Of a stretch of 64,000 nucleotides of DNA, positions 8,919 through 16,683 are shown piece after piece (positions within the stretch are counted from its first letter, which is position 1; every line of letters starts with the position of its first letter). The notes under the pieces were generated by a model that was not told the origin of the DNA, did no database searches, and was given only the letters and a program-made list of their open reading frames with translations. This DNA is from Balneola sp. (GTDB taxonomy: Bacteria > Bacteroidota > Rhodothermia > Balneolales > Balneolaceae). The stretch spans positions 62,001 through 126,000 of the forward strand of contig NZMW01000011.1 in the NCBI GenBank assembly GCA_002694685.1. Direction: 5' to 3'. A program made the translations under genes and the position numbers.

Positions 8919-11147
8919 ATGAGGGTAACATCAGCTACCTTTTTAGTACTTGTTCTATCTATTCTTCACACAACTTTGAGTATTGCTCAAAGTCAGCCTA
9001 AGGTATCGGCACCAACTGATTTTGAGGTTAGAGCCGTCTTTACAGAAATAGCCCCATATATTGATGGTGACCTCAATGATGAAGTCTGGCAGAATATCCC
9101 TCCCGTTACGAACTTTACTCAAGTTTGGCCAAACGACGGTGCCGCTGCTACTGAAGATACGGAAGTCCGCATAGCCTACGACCGGGATAACCTCTATTTC
9201 GCTTTTCGATTTTATGATGACAACCCCGAGGGGATTAAAGCCCGAAACCTAACGCGAGGCGGACGAAACAGCCGTGATGATCACGCCTACATTGGGTTGG
9301 ACACATACATGGATGGCCGTAATGCCTACCTCTTTGAAGCCAATGCCCTTGGTACCCAGGATGATGCTTTGATAACAGATGAGCGACTCGACTACGGCGG
9401 CTTTTCATGGGATGCTGTTTTTATCACCGAAACTAAAATTGACGACAAAGGCTGGACACTGGAAGTTGCCATCCCATTCCGTCAGTTGCGCTTCCCAGAT
9501 GAAGAGGAACTAGAGTTTGGACTCATGCTTTCCCGAACCATCATCAGAAAAAATGAACGGGTTCTGTGGCCTGCTATTGGTCAGGAATTTGGGGGATTTA
9601 ACGGAGTACGTTCAGCCGTTTCACAGTATGGAGTGCTGACTGGTATTAAGAATGTCCGCCGCGGAAATAACATCGAACTGAAACCCTATGTTATTTCAGG
9701 AGCACAGGAAATCCGCCCCAACCTTCAAAATGAGCAAACAGATGTAGATTATAATTATGACATTGGTGGGGATTTCAAATGGAGCATTTCCTCCAACCTG
9801 ACCTTAGACATGACGGTAAATACAGATTTTGCACAAGTGGAATCGGATAATGTGCAGCTTAACCTTTCACGATTCAGTCTCTTTTTCCCCGAAAAACGAG
9901 AGTTCTTTTTAGAGCGTGCCGGACTTTTTGAACATGGAAATACCAGATCAACCCAAACTTTTTTCTCTCGCAGAATTGGGTTGAGCAACCAAATTTTAAC
10001 CGGAGCCCGTGTCACCGGTCAAAGTGGAAGACTTTCCTACGGAGCCATGAATATTGAAACCGGTTCTGAGATGGGAGATCTGTTTGGCAGTCAATCCGCA
10101 AATAATACGGTAGCCCGCCTGCAAGCTGAAGTCCTCCCCCGTGCAACCGTCGGCTCTATTGTAACGAATGTAGAAGAAATAGGCGGAGGTTTTAACCGCG
10201 CTGTTGGGCTCGATGGAAACTACCGCTTTTGGAGTTCAAGTGAATTCAGAACTTGGGCTACTAATGTTTGGGATGACAACGAAAGCCTAAGCGATCATGC
10301 AGGACACGCAAGCCTTCAATTAGATAATGACACCTACTCAGCCGGTTTTGCTTACACTCACGTTGGGCGAAATTACAATCCGGCACTGGGATTTGTAAGG
10401 CGTAATGATATCAAACAGTATTCCGGTAGTGCTGGCTACAATCCTGAAGTCGAATATGCTGGTCTTCCAACATTAGCTCGTTTCAATTTTGGCGCAGGTT
10501 ATGATTACATAGAAGGTCAGGATAGAGTTAAGCAATCTTCTGAATTGGGAGGGTCAGCCCGACTCGAGTTCGTTAATAATCAGTCTGTGGAATTGGAAGC
10601 CAGCCAGCAGTTCGAGCGCCTTTTTTCTCCTTTTGATATTCGTCCTGATGCAATCATCCCGGCAGGCGACTATACCTTTTACCGTTATAGCATTGGGGGA
10701 GAAACTGATGACAGTAAGCGCCTTTATGCCTCAGCTGGAATGAGTGTTGGTAGTTTTTATGATGGGAATCGAACGGATTTAGAAGCAAGGATTGGTTTTC
10801 GCGTTTCCAATCACTTAGGTATTGATGCAAGAATCGATCACTCTATCATAGACTTAAACATTCCAAATGGAGAGTTTGAAGCCACTACAGTTTCTTCGGA
10901 TTTCTCAATTGCTGTAAACCGCGACCTGTTCGCCAAAGCCCTGATCCAGTATGATAATTTCTCTCGTGACATTCAGGCAAACATCAGAGTGAACTGGATT
11001 CATACCCCCGGCAGCGATCTCTTCTTAGTTTACAATACTTCTTACCACCTCACAGGTAATAATGAAATGCTTTTTGATCCCCGCAAAGATCTTATCCTAA
11101 ACAGCGAAGCCGCCATCATCAAGCTGACTTATCTGATTATGTTATAA
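8919..11147 (+). CDS. DUF5916 exported protein with CBM9-like N-terminal domain
   Basis: Exported protein of 742 aa. An upstream TTG at 8889 is in frame, but ATG 8919 opens directly into a signal peptide (MRVTSATFLVLVLSILHTTLSIAQ). Residues of about 40-230 resemble the carbohydrate-binding family 9-like sandwich (IDGDLNDEVWQNIPPVTNF). The remainder is the long DUF5916 region, with the typical FFPEKREFFLERAGLFEHG and a beta-rich C terminus that looks like an outer-membrane barrel. Such proteins are common in Bacteroidota; function is unproven. Confidence 0.88.
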   Translation: MRVTSATFLVLVLSILHTTLSIAQSQPKVSAPTDFEVRAVFTEIAPYIDGDLNDEVWQNIPPVTNFTQVWPNDGAAATEDTEVRIAYDRDNLYFAFRFYDDNPEGIKARNLTRGGRNSRDDHAYIGLDTYMDGRNAYLFEANALGTQDDALITDERLDYGGFSWDAVFITETKIDDKGWTLEVAIPFRQLRFPDEEELEFGLMLSRTIIRKNERVLWPAIGQEFGGFNGVRSAVSQYGVLTGIKNVRRGNNIELKPYVISGAQEIRPNLQNEQTDVDYNYDIGGDFKWSISSNLTLDMTVNTDFAQVESDNVQLNLSRFSLFFPEKREFFLERAGLFEHGNTRSTQTFFSRRIGLSNQILTGARVTGQSGRLSYGAMNIETGSEMGDLFGSQSANNTVARLQAEVLPRATVGSIVTNVEEIGGGFNRAVGLDGNYRFWSSSEFRTWATNVWDDNESLSDHAGHASLQLDNDTYSAGFAYTHVGRNYNPALGFVRRNDIKQYSGSAGYNPEVEYAGLPTLARFNFGAGYDYIEGQDRVKQSSELGGSARLEFVNNQSVELEASQQFERLFSPFDIRPDAIIPAGDYTFYRYSIGGETDDSKRLYASAGMSVGSFYDGNRTDLEARIGFRVSNHLGIDARIDHSIIDLNIPNGEFEATTVSSDFSIAVNRDLFAKALIQYDNFSRDIQANIRVNWIHTPGSDLFLVYNTSYHLTGNNEMLFDPRKDLILNSEAAIIKLTYLIML

Positions 11148-11151
11148 AAAA

Positions 11152-11184
11152 AGCTCCAACTCAAAGCATCGGAGCTAGGTTTTT
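11152..11184 (+). terminator. Terminator-like hairpin after the DUF5916 gene
   Basis: AGCTCC (11152-11157) pairs with GGAGCT (11171-11176) and is followed by AGGTTTTT. It starts 5 bp after the stop codon at 11147. Confidence 0.65.
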
Positions 11185-11190
11185 GAGTAA

Positions 11191-11223
11191 CCCGTAGAAC
11201 GGACAGGCTGTCCGTTCTACGGG
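11191..11223. repeat. 33 bp near-perfect palindrome between convergent genes
   Basis: CCCGTAGAACGGACAG and its exact reverse complement are separated by one base. Transcribed from either strand it would fold into a 16 bp GC-rich stem. It sits 19 bp past the end of the - strand tricorn-like gene and after the terminator of the + strand gene. It has no T-tract of its own. Confidence 0.85.
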
Positions 11224-11241
11224 GCGCAACTCTTTAATTAT

Positions 11242-14200
11242 CTAATTATCATTTGAATCTCGATCAGGTCGCTTCCATCGAACAGGGTCGGCGGGTGTTT
11301 TAATGATTGGGTCTTCATAATTCTGCAACAACCTGATCGCTTCCTTAATAGCTGCATCGAGCTGAGGGTCGTGACCATTTATGACTTCTTTGGGAAGCTG
11401 CATCACTTCGATATCAGGAGCAATTCCTATTCCCTCTACATCCCACTCACCGTCCATATTATAGAATCCACCGCGGGGCGCTACAAAACGTCCGCCATCT
11501 ACAAAAGGAGGTGTATCCCAGGTACCTACTAAACCACCCCAGGTTTGAGCTCCCACTAACGGACCGATTTCCATCTTACGAAATAAGAATGGAAGCAAGT
11601 CTCCACCAGATCCTGCCCGTTCATTAATAACCATAACTTTGGGGCCCCAGATTCCAGCGCCGGGAGTCGTAAATGACTTACGATCTCCGGCTTTGCTGTT
11701 GAAGAAGCCGTGTAAATCACGAGCCATGATATCAACCATATAATCAGCGGCCGAACCGCCTCCGTTATTTCTCTCATCAATAATGGCGCCCATTTTATCT
11801 TGCTGAGCAAAGTAATAGCGATTGAAATATTCATACCCCCCGTTTCCGGTATTTGGCACCCAGACATAAGCCAGCTTTCCATCCGACATTTCATCAACCT
11901 TACGGCGATTTCCTTCAACCCAATCTCGGGTTCTGAGGCCATATTCATTGGAAATTGGAACTACAGTTACCAATCGGGCACCTTCAGCTCTTGGGCGGTC
12001 ATTTACTAACAGCTGAACCTGCCTGTTTACCGTTCCTTCAAATGGTTTAAAGAAGTTTTCTTCCGCAGAAATCTCTTTTCCGTTAACGGCAAGAATGTAA
12101 TCCCCAACATTTACATCGATTCCGGGACCGGAAAGTGGAGCTCGTAAATCAGGATTCCAACTTTCACCGGTATAAATTTTATCAATGCGATATGCTCCAT
12201 TCTGAAGAGAAACATCAGCACCTAATAATCCGGCCTGAACTTCTTCCAGATCGGGAAAGTCGCCACCTCTCACATAAGAATGTCCCACTGCAACTTCGCC
12301 GCTCATAATATCCAGCACATAGTTCAGGTCAGATCGGTGCTTCGCGTGTTTAACCCACGGAGCATACCACTCATATACTTCATTCCAGGGAGCGCCATGC
12401 ATGTTATCAACGTATAGGAAATCTCTCATAAATCGCCATCCATCCCGGAATATCTGCACAAACTCTTCTTGAGGATCTACTTTGATTTGAATACCTGAGA
12501 TATTCAAGGCTCCGTCACCGGATTTTTTCTCTCCGGTTTCCGTACCTACAATTCCCCAGGTTCCCCCACTTCGGTACAACATATTTTTGCGATCCTGAGA
12601 AACAACGCCTTCACTGAAATTGCTCAAGAATAAACTTCCTTTCCGAGCATCCAGATCATATTTATGAAGGCGCGTTCCTTCGTTTTCCACTGACTCAGCA
12701 TAAAACACATCGCCACCAGGTCCCGGTACTAAACCAGAATAATTTCGTTGAGGAATATCAACCGCCAGCGTTCTTTCAGCGATGCCATCCAGGTCAATAG
12801 TTACTTCTACTTCAGCCTCTTCCTCTGATTTTTCTTCTTCTGAAGTTTCTTCGTCATCACTTTTTGGAAGCAGTGGTGAAGGCTCATCATCAGAAAGGAC
12901 AATCATATATAAAGCCCGAGTAACCGGCATGTTATAGGAGCTCATATCCAGCCAGCCTGTATTCAAGCCATAATCGGTACTGGCCAGGAAGTAGAGATAC
13001 TTCCCATCCTCACTCCAAACCGGGGTAATTGCATCCGACATTCCATCCGTCAACTGATGCGTTTTTCCGGTTTCTACATTATGCACTTTAACTGCTTTAA
13101 ACTGATTGTCTAATAATTTAACATAGGCAATCCACTTGCTATCTGGCGACCAAATGGGATTCAGCGTCCGGTTCGGATGCGCATAGCCATCGGTATCTAC
13201 TTTTGTAGCTTTTCCGGATTCTATATTTACATACCAAAGATTATAATCCGTATCCGTGTAGGCGATGTATTTGCCATCAGGCGACCAATCAGGCCGAAAG
13301 TAGTATGTTGGGTTGGGAAGTGAAATAGACTTCGGCTCATCCAATCCATACTGATCTCCAATCATCAGCGTATACTCTCCGCTTTGATCTGAAAACCAGG
13401 CAACCTGACTTCCATCAGGCGACCATATCGGATATCGCTCTGCACTTGAAGATGAGTTACTCAAATTTCTCCATGTCCCATTTTCTTTAGGAACTGTGAT
13501 GATTTCACCCCGAAACTGAAAAACCGCCCGTTTCCCTGTTGGTGAAATTGCTGCATTACTCAAGCTAAATGCACTTGGTTCCTCCCAGCGCGGACGGCCC
13601 CAATTCATATCGCCGGCAACATGTATTTCAAGCTGTTCGGTTTCCCCGTTCTCCGGATTCAACAGATGCAAGTAACCGCCCTGCTCATATACAATCATCC
13701 CAAAACCGGCATCAATATTTTTGGCATCAAAATCAGAGTGGAACGTCCACTGTTTTTCTTCTTCCGTCTCAGGATTATAGGACCAAACATTATTAGCAAA
13801 ATCTCTTTCTGATAAATAGAACACAGAGCCATCGTGCCAGACCGGATCGGTATGTCGTTCATTATCAGTTCGTGGAGTTTGCACCAGTTCAAAAGATTCA
13901 AGATCAACAATCCAAATGGGCTGAGCCTGACCGCCCCGGTAATTTCTCCATTCAGGATCCCAAAACGTAATGGGGTTATAGGCCAGGTATTTTCCATCCG
14001 GTGACATTTCACCCGTTGCGGCTCTTGGGATTGCCAATACTTCCGGCATTCCACCTTCGGTGCTCACTTTCCAGATTCGGTTAAGCTGGGTTGGATGTGA
14101 TGTTCTCGTGGATCGAAATAGGACTTCCCCTTCTGGTGTCCAGCCGGTTACTACATCATCAACAGCATGCCAGGTTAGCCTTTTTGGGGATCCTCCTTCT

Positions 14201-14487
14201 GCGGGAATTACAAAAACGTCGGAGTTTCCATCATACTGTCCGGTAAAGGCGATCATGCTTCCGTCCGGCGAAAAGTGCGGATTCGATTCACCGCCGATAT
14301 TACTGGTCAGGCGAACCGCATCTCCGCCGTTTTTATCCACCGTCCACAGATCATTGGCATGAACAAATACAATGCTCGTTTCTGAGATGGTCGGCTCACG
14401 TAAAAGCTGAGTGCCTTGAGCAAAAACATCGACCGTTATAATTGTTGTGAGAAGAATACTGAGAGTGATTCCGAATAAACGTTTCAT
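11242..14487 (-). CDS. Tricorn-like S41 protease, exported
   Basis: Large protease of 1081 aa with a signal peptide (MKRLFGITLSILLTTIITVDVFAQ). The first ~550 residues are beta-propeller blades of the TolB/WD40 type (repeated WSPDGK, FSPDGS, WSEDGKYLYF). A Glu-rich insert (residues ~550-565) precedes a second beta region, a tricorn core domain, a PDZ domain (VGDYILAVNGKEIS) and a C-terminal S41 domain with the nucleophile region NERAGSGGDLLP. This is the order of the archaeal tricorn protease, but the signal peptide places it outside the cytoplasm, where it probably degrades peptides. It is convergent with the DUF5916 gene and has a 364 bp spacer upstream. Confidence 0.93.
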   Translation of the reverse strand: MKRLFGITLSILLTTIITVDVFAQGTQLLREPTISETSIVFVHANDLWTVDKNGGDAVRLTSNIGGESNPHFSPDGSMIAFTGQYDGNSDVFVIPAEGGSPKRLTWHAVDDVVTGWTPEGEVLFRSTRTSHPTQLNRIWKVSTEGGMPEVLAIPRAATGEMSPDGKYLAYNPITFWDPEWRNYRGGQAQPIWIVDLESFELVQTPRTDNERHTDPVWHDGSVFYLSERDFANNVWSYNPETEEEKQWTFHSDFDAKNIDAGFGMIVYEQGGYLHLLNPENGETEQLEIHVAGDMNWGRPRWEEPSAFSLSNAAISPTGKRAVFQFRGEIITVPKENGTWRNLSNSSSSAERYPIWSPDGSQVAWFSDQSGEYTLMIGDQYGLDEPKSISLPNPTYYFRPDWSPDGKYIAYTDTDYNLWYVNIESGKATKVDTDGYAHPNRTLNPIWSPDSKWIAYVKLLDNQFKAVKVHNVETGKTHQLTDGMSDAITPVWSEDGKYLYFLASTDYGLNTGWLDMSSYNMPVTRALYMIVLSDDEPSPLLPKSDDEETSEEEKSEEEAEVEVTIDLDGIAERTLAVDIPQRNYSGLVPGPGGDVFYAESVENEGTRLHKYDLDARKGSLFLSNFSEGVVSQDRKNMLYRSGGTWGIVGTETGEKKSGDGALNISGIQIKVDPQEEFVQIFRDGWRFMRDFLYVDNMHGAPWNEVYEWYAPWVKHAKHRSDLNYVLDIMSGEVAVGHSYVRGGDFPDLEEVQAGLLGADVSLQNGAYRIDKIYTGESWNPDLRAPLSGPGIDVNVGDYILAVNGKEISAEENFFKPFEGTVNRQVQLLVNDRPRAEGARLVTVVPISNEYGLRTRDWVEGNRRKVDEMSDGKLAYVWVPNTGNGGYEYFNRYYFAQQDKMGAIIDERNNGGGSAADYMVDIMARDLHGFFNSKAGDRKSFTTPGAGIWGPKVMVINERAGSGGDLLPFLFRKMEIGPLVGAQTWGGLVGTWDTPPFVDGGRFVAPRGGFYNMDGEWDVEGIGIAPDIEVMQLPKEVINGHDPQLDAAIKEAIRLLQNYEDPIIKTPADPVRWKRPDRDSNDN

Positions 14488-14851
14488 AAATTCCCGTGTT
14501 AGTTGATGTGCTTCAGGAATATAATGAATCGGACGAGAGTGTAAAGTGGTGTTGAAGATTCTTTACAAACAGAATTCAACCCCTATGAACATGTACCATA
14601 AATGACGACAAGAGCTTCATCCGACGACTTCCAGCTCGTCTGATGAATGGTATAGGGAGCAATCTCTTTATCAGTTTTTCCTGTGCCTTCCAATCGTCAG
14701 ACCACTCCGAAGTGGGTTTAACTTTTCAAATCGGTTTAGTGGTCGGACGAATTCTTGGTTTTATTTCTTTCATTCATAGCAATGAAAACTGATTCGTACA
14801 TTTTCTTTAACCCAGCATCTGTAATTGTTTGGCGGGAGTTGACCCAAAATC
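14488..14851. other. 364 bp spacer upstream of the tricorn-like gene
   Basis: The spacer lies between the start of the tricorn-like gene and the end of rlmG, both on the - strand. It holds one full copy of the two-hairpin repeat (14615-14758). No convincing coding frame was seen. Confidence 0.7.
14615..14758 (+). repeat. Two-hairpin intergenic repeat, family 2, copy A
   Basis: Hairpin 1 is CATCCGACGA with TCGTCTGATG (one mismatch). Hairpin 2 is TCGTCAGACCACT with AGTGGTCGGACGA (one mismatch). Similar copies lie at 19860-19961, 20079-20222, 20228-20292, 53697-53836 and (hairpin 2 only) 60967-61030. Confidence 0.85.
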
Positions 14852-15961
14852 TCAGGCGGTCACCTTATAAAGAATATACTTTTTGTTATTGGCCAACACT
14901 TCCCCTTTATCAAAAATCTCGTTCAAATGTGTTTTATAATTCAGGTGTTGATTGGCGACACAGATAAATTTCCCGCCCGGTTTTAGTATTTCCGAAACCT
15001 GTTTAAATAACTGGATTGAAACCTCAATATTCGTCTCATGACCAAAATGAAACGGGGGATTTGAAAGCACCAAATCAAAACTATCTTTTTCTAAACCGTC
15101 AAGGGTGTCATCCCAGTGAAAGTGCACATTTTCGGGATTTAGATTCAGCTTTGAAGACTCGATGGCAAGCCTGGAATCATCTACTAAATGAATTTCGGCC
15201 TCAGGTTTCTGAATTTGAGCAGCCCGGGCAATCACTCCATTTCCTGATGCAAGGTCCAGTACTTTTTGGTCCTCACCGGAGAGGCTTAAATGTTCAATCA
15301 AAAACTGTGTGGCATAATCAATGCTGCCACTTGAAAAAACGCCGGGATATTGCTTTAGGTTTTCCTCATTTCCTTCACTAAAGCTAAAAGGAATCTCTTC
15401 CACAAAGGATTCTTCTTCTCTCTTTTTCTTTCCTTTTAAAGTTAGAATACGTGACTTCTTCCTGGCCAGGCTTTGGTCCACTTCCTCAAAATACTCTTCG
15501 GCAATAGACAGCATTTGTGGAGAAAAATACTTGGTCATAAAGGAACATAGCACCACCCCATCTTCTTTTAGTGATTTGCTGGCCTGCTGCAGATATAGTT
15601 TGAATAAATCCAGTGTTTTGGGAATTTGAATAGTGGCAATATCCACGGCTTCCGGAAGCTCCTGAAGTGGCGACAAACTCCGATCCTCCACACATTCAAA
15701 ATCATGAGCTTTCAGGTTTTGCTGAATTGCCCTTTCCTGACTTTTCCATTCAACTACCACATATGGATTAGCCTCATGTAGAATAGTGCTCAAAAACCCG
15801 AACCGGTCGTTGATAATAACTATGGATTTCCCGGCATAACCCATCTCCTCCAACCTGCTTAGTACATATTCATCGCCGGCATTCCATGCCCGAAGTGATT
15901 TATTTGAGGTCTCAGGATATCGAACAATATTAAACTGCTTTTCTTGAAAGGTAAACGACAT
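14852..15961 (-). CDS. rlmG: Class I SAM methyltransferase, RlmG/RsmC type (23S rRNA guanine-N2)
   Basis: Probable rRNA large-subunit guanine N2-methyltransferase, 369 aa, close to the ~378 aa of E. coli RlmG. The N-terminal pseudo-methyltransferase half contains LRAWNAGDEYVLSRLEEMG and IINDRFGFLST, matching the RlmG pattern. The C-terminal half holds the SAM site DLASGNGVIARAA and the catalytic NPPFHFG motif. The RsmC paralogue is the main alternative. It is the last gene of a - strand run from the peroxiredoxin through topA and an unknown protein, with a 50 bp gap to the unknown gene. Confidence 0.82.
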   Translation of the reverse strand: MSFTFQEKQFNIVRYPETSNKSLRAWNAGDEYVLSRLEEMGYAGKSIVIINDRFGFLSTILHEANPYVVVEWKSQERAIQQNLKAHDFECVEDRSLSPLQELPEAVDIATIQIPKTLDLFKLYLQQASKSLKEDGVVLCSFMTKYFSPQMLSIAEEYFEEVDQSLARKKSRILTLKGKKKREEESFVEEIPFSFSEGNEENLKQYPGVFSSGSIDYATQFLIEHLSLSGEDQKVLDLASGNGVIARAAQIQKPEAEIHLVDDSRLAIESSKLNLNPENVHFHWDDTLDGLEKDSFDLVLSNPPFHFGHETNIEVSIQLFKQVSEILKPGGKFICVANQHLNYKTHLNEIFDKGEVLANNKKYILYKVTA

Positions 15962-16011
15962 GAGGTAATTGATTTATGAGATGGGCTTTGAACAAGAATT
16001 CTTGCTCTGTC

Positions 16012-16578
16012 TTAAAACAAACTGGTCTGCTCTTTGTCTTCTTTTTGAGCCTGTTCAATTTGAGGGTCATCGGAGGGTGTAAATGTTTTGAGCATTTCGG
16101 GCATAAACCGTTTTTCGTAGATGCGCCGGGTAATTCCGTGCAGTGCTTTTTCACCACGGGGCGGAATCCGTAAAAAGCCACTGTCATCCTCATTTAAAAA
16201 GCCAAATTGCCGGAGGTCATTAACAATCAGGTAAGCAAGTTTTTCTGTGACACCAGAGTTCTTCTCTACATATTCCCGATGAGGTGGCTCGTCTTCACTG
16301 ATATACACCAAACCAAGTACATTCAGTTCAACATCAGTTAGGGGAAATCCTTCACTGCCTTTTGTTAGTAGGTTATCCCATGTTTTTTGGGAATAATAAA
16401 CGCCAAACCAAGATTTAGCTTCGCGAAGCAGGTGGCCACTCAAAGCACACCCAAAATGTTGACCGGGGCTAGCCTTGCGAGGTTCCCCTCGGGTGCGAAA
16501 CATATTCACCATAGTGGCAAGATCTAACTCCCCAATGTTCGGTGGATATCTGAAGTAAAAATCACTCCTTTTTTGCAT
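16012..16578 (-). CDS. Uncharacterised protein ending in a clamp-binding-like QTSLF
   Basis: Protein of 188 aa that I do not recognise. It has no signal peptide or membrane segment and is probably cytoplasmic. Helical segments in the second half (for example KLAYLIVNDLRQFGFL followed by FLRIPPRGEKALHGI) look like a winged-helix arrangement. The last five residues, QTSLF, match the QxxLF form of the beta-clamp-binding peptide. It lies 105 bp downstream of topA and 50 bp upstream of rlmG on the same strand, so a DNA-related role is possible but inferred. Confidence 0.75.
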   Translation of the reverse strand: MQKRSDFYFRYPPNIGELDLATMVNMFRTRGEPRKASPGQHFGCALSGHLLREAKSWFGVYYSQKTWDNLLTKGSEGFPLTDVELNVLGLVYISEDEPPHREYVEKNSGVTEKLAYLIVNDLRQFGFLNEDDSGFLRIPPRGEKALHGITRRIYEKRFMPEMLKTFTPSDDPQIEQAQKEDKEQTSLF

Positions 16579-16683
16579 GATATTTGAACCCAGTCTCTTT
16601 CTTTTGAAAGCACGATAATAAATCTACAAAACTTTTTCCAAAGCCAATAGAACATTTGGTATTGAATGTTCTGTGTTTCTACA

